From assembly GCF_003318275.1 (NCBI RefSeq), contig NZ_QOCH01000015.1:1087677-1151676 (forward strand): 64,000 bases of DNA, in the 5' to 3' direction. A program made the translations under genes and the position numbers. The notes beneath the pieces were generated by a model that searched no databases, was not told the DNA's origin, and was given only the letters and a program-made list of their open reading frames with translations. This document shows positions 1 to 8,582 of the stretch, piece after piece; within the stretch, counting starts at the first letter, position 1, and each line of letters begins with the position of its first letter. This DNA comes from Marinobacter sp. F3R11. Lineage in GTDB: Bacteria; Pseudomonadota; Gammaproteobacteria; Pseudomonadales; Oleiphilaceae.

Positions 1-708
1 CCTGATCAGCACCGGATTGTTCTGCGCAGTTTCATCCAGAACCCGCGACACCCATGCTGGAAGCCGGGGGTTCTGATAATAATAGACCCATTGGCCACGA
101 CGCTCCGTTTCGACCAGCCCCGCATCCCGTAAAGTGGCCAGGTGACGGCTGATTTTCGGCTGGGCTACTTCGAATGCCTCTGTCAGTTCACATACACAAA
201 GCCTGTTCTGGTCCCGGATCAGTAACAGGGCCGCCAGACGCAACTCATCGCCCAAAACCTTGAAAATAGTCACAGGGTCATAGGTTTTCGGTTTCAGGCC
301 AGTTTCCTTCTGATGCACCAGAGTGAACAGGCCTATCCGCTCTTTAAGCTCTTTCAGAGTCAGAACAAAGGTGGCGCGCCGGTTACTGGCAACCGGGTCT
401 GGAAAATCCCAGGCAATCTGCTGGGCGCCCTCGCTGAATGCCACACACTCCCTGGCAGCTTTTTCACAAAGGGTGATCACGTAATCCCAGCGTTCGTTCT
501 GAAACTCGACCAGTGCCTTGCTGTGCAATCCCTCAGTGGGAATTCCGGCTTCCGTCAGAACCTGCAGAGCCAGGGGATGGGGTTCAGCAGGCCGGGTACC
601 GGCGCTGACTACTTCAAACTGGTCTCCCGCCATGTGCCTCAGCAGCGCTTCGGCCATCAAAGAGCGGGCACTGTTCGCTGTGCAGATGAACAGAACTCTT
701 CTTTTCAT
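1..708 (-). CDS. Arsenate reductase (LMW-PTP type) fused to ArsR repressor, 3' end off window
   Basis: The reading frame opens with ATG at 708 and stays open to base 1, so at least 236 codons are present and the C-terminus is missing. Residues 1-140 are a low-molecular-weight phosphatase fold with the P-loop CTANSARS (Cys9, Arg15), the arsenate-reductase signature of this family. Residues from about 150 are an ArsR/SmtB winged helix with the As(III)-binding CVC pair in RLCVCEL and the recognition region VAQPKISRHL. A single polypeptide would therefore reduce As(V) to As(III) and repress its own locus until As(III) binds. It diverges from arsH-acr3, the expected efflux partners. The fusion order is reductase first, repressor second. 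Family assignment is firm; dual function is inferred from domain content. Confidence 0.9.
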   Translation of the reverse strand, partial: MKRRVLFICTANSARSLMAEALLRHMAGDQFEVVSAGTRPAEPHPLALQVLTEAGIPTEGLHSKALVEFQNERWDYVITLCEKAARECVAFSEGAQQIAWDFPDPVASNRRATFVLTLKELKERIGLFTLVHQKETGLKPKTYDPVTIFKVLGDELRLAALLLIRDQNRLCVCELTEAFEVAQPKISRHLATLRDAGLVETERRGQWVYYYQNPRLPAWVSRVLDETAQNNPVLIR

Positions 709-729
709 ATAAATTTCCGTATATTCGAA

Positions 730-757
730 TTGCCATATATCCGTTTTTTGCGATAAT
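730..757 (+). promoter_or_regulatory. Candidate arsH promoter and overlapping ArsR operator
   Basis: TTGCCA (730-735) and GATAAT (752-757) are separated by 16 nt and point toward arsH. The same AT-rich stretch (about 708-745) holds imperfect dyads around ATTCGAAT and CATATAT, the kind of site an ArsR dimer binds. It lies between the divergent start codons, so one repressor could control both directions. Assignment is by eye only. Confidence 0.4.
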
Positions 758-790
758 AGGTGCGAAAGGTTACAAAGTAAAGACAGCACC

Positions 791-868
791 ATGACAGTCA
801 CTAAAGAGGCCGGCACCGAAAGTACGCGGCCTGATCTTATTTTTCAGGAATCGAAAACCGCATTATGA
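791..868 (+). CDS. Possible 25-codon leader ORF coupled to arsH
   Basis: A short ORF starts ATG at 791 and its TGA (866-868) overlaps the arsH ATG (865-867) as ATGA. arsH itself has no well-placed Shine-Dalgarno: AGGAA lies about 15 nt upstream, which is too far. Coupling from this ORF could explain its translation. The encoded peptide has no recognisable domain. It may be chance. Confidence 0.25.
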   Translation: MTVTKEAGTESTRPDLIFQESKTAL

Positions 869-1581
869 AGCTGACAGAACTCCCTAATATCAACGCCGAC
901 CTGTTCCGGGCCCCGAGCGCAGAGCACCTGTTCGAAACAACCCCCTCATCCCACGCTCCACGCATTCTGCTGCTGTATGGTTCACTCCGTGAACGCTCAT
1001 TCAGCCGCCTGGCAGTTGAGGAAGCAGCCCGTTTACTGGAAGCAATGGGAGCTGAAACGCGTATCTTCAATCCGCGTGGCTTGCCATTGGCCGATGCCGA
1101 AGAGGATTCTCACCCTAAAGTTCAGGAGCTACGGGATCTGGCACAGTGGGCAGAAGGTATGGTGTGGTGCTCCCCGGAACGCCACGGCGCCATGACCGGC
1201 ATCATGAAAACCCAGATTGACTGGATTCCATTATCCATGGGCGCCGTTCGCCCCACCCAGGGCAAGACCCTGGCGGTAATGCAGGTGTGTGGCGGGTCCC
1301 AGTCTTTCAATGCAGTAAACCAGTTACGGGTTCTGGGCCGGTGGATGAGGATGGTGACTATCCCGAACCAGTCATCAGTGCCAAAAGCCTTCATGGAATT
1401 CGACGACAACAACCGCATGAAGCCGTCGCCGTACTACGACCGCATTGTGGATGTCATGGAAGAGCTGGTTAAGTTTACCCTGCTGGTTCGTGATCGTAGC
1501 AGCTACCTGACTGACCGCTACTCCGAACGCAAAGAAAGCGCAGAAGCTCTGTCAAAACGCGTCAATCAGCGATCCATCTGA
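865..1581 (+). CDS. arsH: ArsH NADPH-dependent FMN reductase / organoarsenical oxidase
   Basis: This 238-residue protein has the length and motifs of ArsH, a flavodoxin-fold NADPH:FMN oxidoreductase that oxidises trivalent organoarsenicals. The FMN phosphate loop [10 protein letters not shown] begins at Gly39, and the conserved PERHGAMTG segment follows in the middle of the protein. The N-terminal LPNINADLF is typical of the family. It is followed by acr3 after 10 nt, so the two form an operon, divergent from the ArsC-ArsR fusion that probably represses it. The ATG at 865 overlaps the stop of a 25-codon ORF, and no strong ribosome binding site precedes it. Identification is confident; the exact substrate cannot be read from sequence. 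Confidence 0.93.
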   Translation: MKLTELPNINADLFRAPSAEHLFETTPSSHAPRILLLYGSLRERSFSRLAVEEAARLLEAMGAETRIFNPRGLPLADAEEDSHPKVQELRDLAQWAEGMVWCSPERHGAMTGIMKTQIDWIPLSMGAVRPTQGKTLAVMQVCGGSQSFNAVNQLRVLGRWMRMVTIPNQSSVPKAFMEFDDNNRMKPSPYYDRIVDVMEELVKFTLLVRDRSSYLTDRYSERKESAEALSKRVNQRSI

Positions 1582-1591
1582 GAGAAAGCCA

Positions 1592-2662
1592 ATGAACAGC
1601 AAAACCACTGCTCCCCCCGTTGACACCCCCTCCGGCGGAATGGGTCTGTTTGAGCGCTACCTGAGCATCTGGGTAGGGTTAGCCATCATTGCCGGTGTGG
1701 TTCTGGGCCAGCTGGCACCTTCAGTGCCCGAAGCGCTGTCCCGCTTTGAATACGCCCAGGTATCCATTCCCATTGCCATTCTGATCTGGGCGATGATTTT
1801 TCCTATGATGGCGCAGATTGATTTCAGCGCCATTGTGGGTGTACGGAAGGAACCCAAAGGCCTGGCCATAACCACTGTCGTAAACTGGCTGATCAAACCC
1901 TTCACCATGTTCGCCATCGCCTGGTTTTTCCTGATGGTGGTGTTTAAGCCCTGGATTGCCCCGCAACTGGCCAGTGAATATCTCGCCGGCGCTATTCTGT
2001 TGGGCGCGGCCCCCTGCACCGCCATGGTATTTGTGTGGAGCTACCTGACCAAAGGCGATGCCGCCTATACGCTGGTGCAGGTATCCCTGAACGACATCAT
2101 CATGCTGTTTGCTTTTGCGCCTATTGTGGTATTCCTGCTCGGCATCTCCGACATTCAGGTTCCCTGGGATACGGTGATCCTGTCGGTGGTGTTGTACATT
2201 GTGATCCCCCTGGCTGCCGGTTACCTGACCCGCCGCACACTGATTGCCGGCCACGGTCAGCAATGGTATGACGACGTGTTCCTGAAACGCCTCAGCCCGA
2301 TTACCCCGGCGGCACTGATTATCACATTGGTACTACTGTTTGCTTTCCAGGGCGAGGTGATCCTGAACAACCCGCTGCACATTGTGCTGATTGCTGTGCC
2401 GCTGATCATCCAGACCTTCCTGATCTTTTTCCTGGCCTACGGCTGGGCCCGGCTATGGAAAGTTCGCCACTGTATCGCCGCTCCCGGTGCCATGATCGGT
2501 GCCAGCAATTTCTTTGAGCTGGCAGTGGCCGCCGCTATTGCACTGTTCGGCCTGCAGTCAGGTGCGGCACTGGCAACGGTGGTAGGCGTTTTGGTTGAAG
2601 TACCTTTGATGTTGGTTCTGGTACGCATTGCCAATAACACCCGAGATAAATTCCTGCCGTAG
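1592..2662 (+). CDS. acr3: Arsenite efflux permease Acr3
   Basis: This 356-residue polytopic inner-membrane protein belongs to the BART/Acr3 family. It has about ten hydrophobic segments and the family hallmark PCTAMVFVWS, whose Cys142 matches the essential thiolate of characterised Acr3 proteins. It exports As(OH)3 using the proton-motive force. The gene follows arsH by 10 nt with AGAGAAAG as a weak ribosome binding site, so reductase/repressor, organoarsenical oxidase and arsenite pump make a complete arsenic resistance unit. Its expected regulator is the divergent ArsC-ArsR fusion. Confidence 0.95.
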   Translation: MNSKTTAPPVDTPSGGMGLFERYLSIWVGLAIIAGVVLGQLAPSVPEALSRFEYAQVSIPIAILIWAMIFPMMAQIDFSAIVGVRKEPKGLAITTVVNWLIKPFTMFAIAWFFLMVVFKPWIAPQLASEYLAGAILLGAAPCTAMVFVWSYLTKGDAAYTLVQVSLNDIIMLFAFAPIVVFLLGISDIQVPWDTVILSVVLYIVIPLAAGYLTRRTLIAGHGQQWYDDVFLKRLSPITPAALIITLVLLFAFQGEVILNNPLHIVLIAVPLIIQTFLIFFLAYGWARLWKVRHCIAAPGAMIGASNFFELAVAAAIALFGLQSGAALATVVGVLVEVPLMLVLVRIANNTRDKFLP

Positions 2663-2670
2663 TCTTTCGC

Positions 2671-2703
2671 TCTCCGGCCCGGGCTTCCCTGGCCGGCCGG
2701 AGA
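2671..2703 (+). terminator. Hairpin after acr3
   Basis: A perfect 9-bp GC-rich inverted repeat (TCTCCGGCC at 2671-2679, GGCCGGAGA at 2695-2703) lies 9 nt past the acr3 stop. There is no T-tract, so its efficiency as an intrinsic terminator is doubtful. Confidence 0.45.
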
Positions 2704-2792
2704 ACTGTTCAGCCAACGGTCACCCTGCTAATATCCCGCCCATCTTTTTATCATCTTGAACAGCAACCGCTGATCCAGTCGGAACCCATACT

Positions 2793-3590
2793 ATGGATTT
2801 TTATCAGGCCCTTTTCCTTGGCCTCCTTCAGGGATTGACCGAATTTCTACCCATCTCCAGCTCTGCCCACCTGATTCTGACCCCGGCGTTTTTCGGCTGG
2901 ACGGATCAGGGCGTAGGTTTTGACCTCTCTGTACACATAGGCACCTTGTTGGCGGTTGTGTTGTATTTCCGCCGCGATGTTTTCGGCATAGCCCGGGACG
3001 GCCTGATCTCCGCTGCCCGGCGCAAAATCATCGGTCAGGGCGCACTGGCCTGGTACCTGGTCATCGGCACCATCCCCGCCGGCCTTGCCGGCCTCGCGCT
3101 ACTGGATCTCATCGACAACGAATTGCGGGCAGTAGAAGTCATTTTCTTCACCACCCTGATTTTCGGCTTACTCCTGGGTATTGCAGACTGGCTGCCCAAA
3201 CGCCAGCGCGCCTTGGATAGTCTGAACTGGAAAGATGCTGTGCTGGTCGGCATCGCCCAGGCCATGGCGCTGGTACCCGGCACTTCCCGTTCCGGCGTCA
3301 CCATTACCGCAGGCCTTTTCCTGGGCATGAGCCGTGAAACCGCGTCCCGGTTCTCGTTCCTGCTGGCTATCCCTATCATCGTGCTGGCATCGGCAGTGAA
3401 ATTACTGGAAGTCGCAACCTCAGACATCATTGTCGACTGGAATGGTTTTCTGATTGGCGGGGTAACGTCATTCCTGATGGCCATTACAGCTATCCACTTC
3501 TTCCTGAAGTGGCTTAACAAGGTAGGCATGTGGCCTTATGTTATCTACCGCATTGCTCTGGCCGGGGTTATTTACGCAGTTCTGATGTGA
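2793..3590 (+). CDS. uppP: Undecaprenyl-diphosphatase UppP (BacA)
   Basis: This 265-residue integral membrane phosphatase recycles undecaprenyl pyrophosphate to the monophosphate carrier used for peptidoglycan and other glycans. Both diagnostic motifs are present: GLTEFLPISSSAH near the N-terminus (Glu17) and PGTSRSG (Arg166), which supply the active-site residues in this family. Several hydrophobic segments fill the rest. It stands alone on the plus strand between the acr3 hairpin and a convergent ArsR-type gene. Nothing links it to arsenic. Confidence 0.96.
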   Translation: MDFYQALFLGLLQGLTEFLPISSSAHLILTPAFFGWTDQGVGFDLSVHIGTLLAVVLYFRRDVFGIARDGLISAARRKIIGQGALAWYLVIGTIPAGLAGLALLDLIDNELRAVEVIFFTTLIFGLLLGIADWLPKRQRALDSLNWKDAVLVGIAQAMALVPGTSRSGVTITAGLFLGMSRETASRFSFLLAIPIIVLASAVKLLEVATSDIIVDWNGFLIGGVTSFLMAITAIHFFLKWLNKVGMWPYVIYRIALAGVIYAVLM

Positions 3591-3598
3591 GCTCTGGC

Positions 3599-3626
3599 CC
3601 TGACGCCAGGCCCTTCCAGCGTCAGG
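3599..3626. terminator. Bidirectional hairpin between uppP and arsR
   Basis: CCTGACGC (3599-3606) pairs with GCGTCAGG (3619-3626). The 3' arm includes the stop codon of the convergent minus-strand regulator. The structure could end transcription from both sides, although neither flank carries a clear T-run. Confidence 0.45.
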
Positions 3627-4044
3627 CGTCACCGGTATTGCTGATGCCCTGGCGTTCAATAATATCGGCCCATTCGGTACTGCCCGGCCCGACCACACAT
3701 TGCCCGCTCTCACGCAGCGCAAGGCGCAGGTGACATTTCCTGATCTCGGTTTCCAGCTCCTGCTCAGGAATGCTTTTCACCGCAGCCAGTAATTTCATAT
3801 GGAAAGGAGAGACTTCGCGATTAAGGGTATAGAAAACCCACTTTCCTTCTTTCTGGGCAGTCACCAGTCCTGCTTTTTGAAGAATCTTCAGATTGCGCGA
3901 AACGTTGTAATGGGTTTCTCCCAGAACGTCCATCGCTTCGGCAACACAAATTCGCTCATCGATATGCACCAACAGCCAGAAAAGCCGCAAGCGATTCGAG
4001 TCCGAAATAGCCTTTAACGCATCGGTATAACAGGCATCTATCAT
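3622..4044 (-). CDS. ArsR/SmtB-family transcriptional regulator
   Basis: A 140-residue winged-helix protein. The helix-turn-helix is about residues 35-65 (GETHYNVSRNLKILQKAGLV) and the wing is EGKWVFYTL. The usual ArsR metal pair CVC is replaced by RICVAE with a single Cys33. Further cysteines at 5, 104 and 116 could form a different thiol site. It is the last gene of a minus-strand set with an ArsP-like permease, an amidotransferase and a small membrane protein, so it probably regulates that set. The ligand cannot be inferred beyond a soft metal or metalloid. Confidence 0.85.
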   Translation of the reverse strand: MIDACYTDALKAISDSNRLRLFWLLVHIDERICVAEAMDVLGETHYNVSRNLKILQKAGLVTAQKEGKWVFYTLNREVSPFHMKLLAAVKSIPEQELETEIRKCHLRLALRESGQCVVGPGSTEWADIIERQGISNTGDA

Positions 4045-4120
4045 TCTGTTTCCAAACCTCCGTTGGTCTGGATCTTAAGTGATTACAACCAGGCCAGCAA
4101 TCGGGAACAGGGCAACCACC

Positions 4121-4390
4121 TTATTCGGGCGATTTTCGGTGTTGGCTGAGCCCTTTCAGCATCAGAAAAACACCGGCACAAAACACCAGCCCGGAATGGC
4201 AGCCATGAAAGACCAATTCCGTTTTACTGGCACCAGTCAACAAGGCGATCCAGAAGAAGGGGCAGAAAAGACCCAGCAGTGCAATAGAAAAGCCTGGCCT
4301 GGCAGAGGAAGGCAGTTTACGTTCCCTGACCACCTTCCACAAATGTGTATAGGCGCATAGATTTGCCAGAACCTGTCTGACTTTTTTCAT
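4121..4390 (-). CDS. Small membrane protein of unknown function
   Basis: An 89-residue protein I do not recognise. It has a basic N-terminal third and two hydrophobic stretches (around residues 35-52 and 62-80) containing Cys and His in CPFFW, FHGCHSG and FCAG. That raises the possibility of metal contact but proves nothing. Its ATG overlaps the stop of the upstream amidotransferase as ATGA (4387-4390), which supports real, coupled translation. The location between an ArsP-like permease operon and its ArsR gene suggests an accessory role in the same metalloid or thiol-related response. Confidence 0.6.
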   Translation of the reverse strand: MKKVRQVLANLCAYTHLWKVVRERKLPSSARPGFSIALLGLFCPFFWIALLTGASKTELVFHGCHSGLVFCAGVFLMLKGLSQHRKSPE

Positions 4391-5157
4391 GCTTTCCTCC
4401 TGGTCTCGTTCATCCCCAGTAAAAAATGATTCAGCATTTGGCAGGTTACTTCACCGTCGTCAGAGTCCCGCATTTTCCTACGCGCCTGAGCCAGAGCTTT
4501 TTCGTCGAATTTGGCTTCAGCCACAGTCAGAAACTGGTGAAAAAAATCCCCCGTAAACTCCGGATGACCCTGTATGGTCAGAACCCTGTCCGTATGACGG
4601 GTCAGGTAATAAGGGCAGAACTTACTACCCCCCAGAAGCTCAAAACCTTCAGCTGGCACAACGACCTGATCGCGATGCATTGCATACAGAGCAACAGGCC
4701 TTGAATCGGGGAGGCCGCTTATCCGCTGATGCAGATGCACCGGATAGACCCCCAGGCCCCAGCCTGCAGTACGTTCCACGCGTCCCCCTAAAGCCTGATG
4801 AATCATCTGGTGGCCGAAGCAGATCCCCAATAATCGCCGATGCGCACTATGAGCTCCCCGGATGAAACGCCCCAGCTGTTCAATCCAGTGTTCCCGGTCG
4901 AACGCACTGGCCGGACTGCCACTAACCAGATAGGCATCAGCGTCCCGAACATCTCCTGGCAGTTCGCCTTTCCAGGCACGCCAGGTTCTGATTTCAGCTC
5001 CGGGGTTGTCGAGCTGGAGCCTCTTAACCAAACAGTTCTGGTAGTTACCAAATCTTGGTTGCAAGTCGTCATGCACGTCTCCGCACAACAACAGGCCGAT
5101 ACGAGTCGGCCGTTGTTGTGTGTTTTGCCGGCGACCAGGTGTTCTAGAAGACAACAC
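4387..5157 (-). CDS. Class I glutamine amidotransferase-like protein
   Basis: The protein has the triad-type GATase1 fold: the nucleophile elbow LLGICFGHQM (Cys113 from the start chosen here) and a C-terminal GHPEF carrying the His-Glu pair. It resembles stand-alone GMP-synthase-like amidotransferases, and no synthase domain is fused. I prefer GTG at 5157, which has GGTGGAG 9 nt upstream and overlaps the permease stop by 14 nt. An ATG at 5184 is in frame but has no ribosome binding site. The downstream small membrane gene overlaps by 4 nt. The acceptor substrate is unknown. Confidence 0.85.
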   Translation of the reverse strand: MLSSRTPGRRQNTQQRPTRIGLLLCGDVHDDLQPRFGNYQNCLVKRLQLDNPGAEIRTWRAWKGELPGDVRDADAYLVSGSPASAFDREHWIEQLGRFIRGAHSAHRRLLGICFGHQMIHQALGGRVERTAGWGLGVYPVHLHQRISGLPDSRPVALYAMHRDQVVVPAEGFELLGGSKFCPYYLTRHTDRVLTIQGHPEFTGDFFHQFLTVAEAKFDEKALAQARRKMRDSDDGEVTCQMLNHFLLGMNETRRKA

Positions 5158-6220
5158 TGAAAACAACTCCACCGACAATGGCAAGAGTAATAACAGTTAT
5201 CACGAAAGCCACTACAGCTTTCGGTTTGAGTACGGAAGAAATAATGGCGATCTCAGGCAGGCTGGCACCTGTCCCGCCGATCAGCAGCGCCATGGCTGCC
5301 CCCATCCCCATGCCCTTGGCAATGAGCACTTGCAGCAGGGGAAGAGCCATCTCGATTCGCAGATACAGGGGCACGCCAATGCCGGCGGCTACGGGAATCG
5401 CGTACCAGCTGTCCGCACCAATGTATTGTTCGACAATTTCCGCAGGGAGAAAGGCGGCAGACAGCGCACTGATCACGGCACCAATCAAGACATAGGGAAT
5501 AATTTTCCTGAACAGTGCCCAGGCGAAGCGCATGGCCAGTTTCATTCGTTCCTTGTGCGCCACGGTGGTGGTACTGGTGAAGGGGGCACAGGCGGTGGCT
5601 ATGCACTCTTCCAGTTGTCCTGACGGCGACTCTATCGCCATGGCCTCAGCACTGCAGCTGGGCACGGCAGTTGCGGTGCAGGCTGTCGCGGCGGGAGCCG
5701 GGGCTGAACAGGCCGATACGGGCGCTGACGCTGAGCAGGCAGACGCCGGCGCGCTGCCACACCCGCTTGCAGGAACTTCCTCAATACGACGGACAGCATT
5801 TTTTAACGGTGTCCAGCCAATGACGTAGCCCGCCAGTATGGCGCCACCCAGAGTCAGTGCCAGGTATACAAGCGCCACTTGCCAGCCAAACACCGCAACG
5901 ATGAGGCCAACAACGACAAAATTACACAAAGGGGCGGAAATCAGAAAGCCGAACACCATTCCCATGGATGCCCGCATTTCAATCATCCCCATGACCACCG
6001 GCACCATGGATGCACTACAAAACGGTGTGAGCGTTCCCAGTAAGGCACCAACCAAGGGGCCCCGTTTTTCATTTCTGGCCAGTTTTTTCTGCAGTTTTTC
6101 CTGTGGAATGTATTCCCGGATGATGCCTGTCAGAACCGCAACCACGGCAATAATGAGAACGAGAGCTCCGCCCACATGCAGCAACTCATCCAGGGCGACT
6201 GCCCAGCTATTTTTGTCCAT
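5144..6220 (-). CDS. ArsP-like (DUF318) permease with Cys/Ala-rich central loop
   Basis: This 358-residue membrane protein has the two-bundle layout of the DUF318/ArsP permease family, whose studied members export trivalent organoarsenicals. Conserved motifs are TPFCSASMVP (about 65-74), SAPLCNF (about 95-101) and, in the second half, GVPLYLR and GGTGASLPE. Residues 150-212 form a low-complexity linker with seven cysteines (154, 162, 171, 181, 189, 206, 211) in an Ala/Ser/Pro background, suited to soft-metal binding. ATG 6220 is chosen because GGGAAAGG precedes it; an in-frame upstream start would add 17 unlikely residues. It leads an operon with the amidotransferase, a small membrane protein and an ArsR regulator. 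Confidence 0.85.
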   Translation of the reverse strand: MDKNSWAVALDELLHVGGALVLIIAVVAVLTGIIREYIPQEKLQKKLARNEKRGPLVGALLGTLTPFCSASMVPVVMGMIEMRASMGMVFGFLISAPLCNFVVVGLIVAVFGWQVALVYLALTLGGAILAGYVIGWTPLKNAVRRIEEVPASGCGSAPASACSASAPVSACSAPAPAATACTATAVPSCSAEAMAIESPSGQLEECIATACAPFTSTTTVAHKERMKLAMRFAWALFRKIIPYVLIGAVISALSAAFLPAEIVEQYIGADSWYAIPVAAGIGVPLYLRIEMALPLLQVLIAKGMGMGAAMALLIGGTGASLPEIAIISSVLKPKAVVAFVITVITLAIVGGVVFSVVF

Positions 6221-6251
6221 AACCTTTCCCTTCAATGACGTAAAATGCCCA

Positions 6252-6290
6252 ACACACGCACATATGCACATTTATGCGTTTGTGCACATT
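6252..6290 (-). promoter_or_regulatory. Candidate operator upstream of the permease operon
   Basis: TGCACA (6265-6270) and TGTGCA (6281-6286) form a dyad with a 10-nt spacer. Read on the minus strand the same region has three ATGTGC repeats. It lies 45-65 bp upstream of the permease start, a plausible site for the ArsR-family regulator encoded at the end of this operon. Confidence 0.4.
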
Positions 6291-6337
6291 AGACGATTAA
6301 GCAACGTCTGACAAGAAAAAATCACGTTCAATACACT

Positions 6338-8503
6338 CTAGCAGGCCTCCAGAGGCGCATACGCAAGAACGAGCCATTTGGCCCCTTCATCGAAATTCAC
6401 CTGTACCCGCGTATGGTGCCCGCTGCCTTCGGCATTCAAGACAATACCTTCGCCAAACTTCGGGTGCCGAACCCGCTGGCCCAGACTGAAACCGGACTGT
6501 TTTGCGGAATCCTGGCTGAACAGACCCTCGTTTGGTCGTTCCAGCATCGCCGGGCGGGTTACTGTATTACGTAACCGCACTTCCTGCAGGCAGTCGCCAG
6601 GAATTTCCCGTACAAACCTCGATAAAGCGTGGAACTTTTCCTGACCATACAGCCTGCGGGATTCGGCGTAAGTGATCACCAGCTTTTTCATGGCCCGGGT
6701 GATACCTACATAAGCCAGGCGACGTTCTTCCTCCATACGCCCCGGTTCCTCCAGAGACATACTGTGCGGAAACAGCCCTTCTTCAACACCGGCCAGAAAC
6801 ACCAGCGGGAATTCCAGGCCCTTTGCCGAGTGCAGAGTCATCAGCTGAACACTGTCTTCATGGTCCCCGGCCTGGGATTCACCGGCATCCAACGCTGCCT
6901 GAGCGATGAACTCAGAGAGTGGGTCGACACCCGGTTCTACTTCAAAATCCGCCAGCGCATTAACCAGTTCCTCGAGGTTTTCAACCCGGGCCTGGGCTTT
7001 CTCGCCTTTTTCACTGGCGTGATAGTCTTTCAGACCACTGGCTTCGATTGTCTGCTTCATCAGACTTTGAAGCGACGCATCCTCAGCCGTGACGGATAGC
7101 TCTTCAATAATGCTGATAAATGCCTGCAAGCCGGTTTTCGCCCGCCCCTTAACCTGTCCGGCTTCCAATAGTCGCTCCGCCGATTCCCAGAGGGATATGC
7201 TCTGGCTACTGGCATAGGCTCGCAGGTCCGCCATGCTCTTGGCCCCGATTCCCCGGGCCGGTATGTTCACCACTCGTTCGAATGCTGCGTCATCACGGCG
7301 ATAATGCACCAGCCTCAGATAAGCCAGGGCATTACGGATTTCCTGACGGTCGTAAAAGCGCAGACCTCCGTATACCCGATATGGAATACCCTGGCGCATC
7401 AGGGACTCTTCCAGCACACGGGACTGAGCATTAGAGCGGTACAGAATGGCAGATTCGCTGCGCAGATTGCCTTCGTTAACCCAGGCCGAGATGCTGTCGG
7501 CAATGTAGTTGGCCTCATCCTGCTCGTTGAACGCGGCATACAGGCTGATGGGTTCACCTTCAGCACCGTCTGTCCATAGCTCCTTGCCCAACCGACCCTG
7601 ATTGTTGGCAATCACTGAGTTCGCCGCTTTCAGAATAAGTTGTGTAGAGCGGTAGTTCTGTTCCAGCCGCACCAGCCGCGAATTGGGAAAGTCCCGCTGG
7701 TACTGCTGGATATTCTCGATTTTGGCGCCACGCCAGCCGTATATGGACTGGTCGTCGTCCCCAACCACGGTTAACGGAACCCTGTTGCTGGCCAGCACCT
7801 GCAGCCATGCATACTGAATGGTGTTGGTATCCTGAAACTCATCCACCAGGATATGCTGAAAACGTTGTTGATAGTGGGCCAGTATTTCCGGCCGGTGCAG
7901 CCACAGTTCATGGGAGCGAAGCAGCAGCTCACCAAAATCGACCAGTCCGCTCTGCTGGCAGAGTTCCTCATAACGGCGATACACCTTCAGCATTGTGGAG
8001 GTAAAATGGTCGCCAGGGTTTTCCTGAATGTGGTCTGCCCTCAGGCCTTCATCTTTCTGACTGCTGATAAACCACTGTGCCTGCCTGGGCGGGAACTGGC
8101 TTTCATCAATCTGCGCCTCCCGCATCACTCTCTTGACCATCCGCAGCTGGTCATCACTGTCCAGCACCTGAAAGTTCTCTGGCAAGCCGGCATCTTTCCA
8201 GTGCGCTCTCAGCAAGCGGTGGGCTATCCCATGGAAAGTGCCAAACCAGAGTCCCCGGCTTGGAATGTTCATCATCTCTTCGATGCGGTAACGCATCTCT
8301 TTGGCGGCTTTATTGGTAAAAGTAACCGCCAGAATTCCCGTGGGTGGGACACGATCAACCTGCATCAGCCAGGCAATCCGGTGCACCAGAACCCGGGTTT
8401 TACCGCTCCCGGCCCCGGCCAGCACCAGCAGATGGTCGTTCTGGGCCGTAACCGCTTCGCGCTGGGCATCATTCAGGGAATCGATAATGTGAGAGACATC
8501 CAT
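6338..8503 (-). CDS. uvrD: DNA helicase II UvrD
   Basis: This 721-residue SF1A helicase acts in nucleotide-excision and mismatch repair, unwinding DNA 3' to 5'. The N-terminus MDVSHIIDSLNDAQREAV is nearly the same as that of E. coli UvrD. Walker A is LAGAGSGKT, Walker B is VDEFQDTN, and later motifs include DDQSIYGWRGA and LMTLHSAKGLEF. The C-terminal segment VRHPKFGEGIVL is the conserved RNA-polymerase-interacting Tudor-like module. Length matches the enterobacterial protein. ATG 8503 is preferred over GTG 8512 by homology. The gene stands alone behind the terminator of the aldehyde dehydrogenase. Confidence 0.96.
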   Translation of the reverse strand: MDVSHIIDSLNDAQREAVTAQNDHLLVLAGAGSGKTRVLVHRIAWLMQVDRVPPTGILAVTFTNKAAKEMRYRIEEMMNIPSRGLWFGTFHGIAHRLLRAHWKDAGLPENFQVLDSDDQLRMVKRVMREAQIDESQFPPRQAQWFISSQKDEGLRADHIQENPGDHFTSTMLKVYRRYEELCQQSGLVDFGELLLRSHELWLHRPEILAHYQQRFQHILVDEFQDTNTIQYAWLQVLASNRVPLTVVGDDDQSIYGWRGAKIENIQQYQRDFPNSRLVRLEQNYRSTQLILKAANSVIANNQGRLGKELWTDGAEGEPISLYAAFNEQDEANYIADSISAWVNEGNLRSESAILYRSNAQSRVLEESLMRQGIPYRVYGGLRFYDRQEIRNALAYLRLVHYRRDDAAFERVVNIPARGIGAKSMADLRAYASSQSISLWESAERLLEAGQVKGRAKTGLQAFISIIEELSVTAEDASLQSLMKQTIEASGLKDYHASEKGEKAQARVENLEELVNALADFEVEPGVDPLSEFIAQAALDAGESQAGDHEDSVQLMTLHSAKGLEFPLVFLAGVEEGLFPHSMSLEEPGRMEEERRLAYVGITRAMKKLVITYAESRRLYGQEKFHALSRFVREIPGDCLQEVRLRNTVTRPAMLERPNEGLFSQDSAKQSGFSLGQRVRHPKFGEGIVLNAEGSGHHTRVQVNFDEGAKWLVLAYAPLEAC

Positions 8504-8582
8504 AGGGAACACTTTCGCTACTGGTTAAATGAACAGGTTGGAAGTATATCAGCCTTGATGAAGGCCTGCTTTCCTGCACAGG

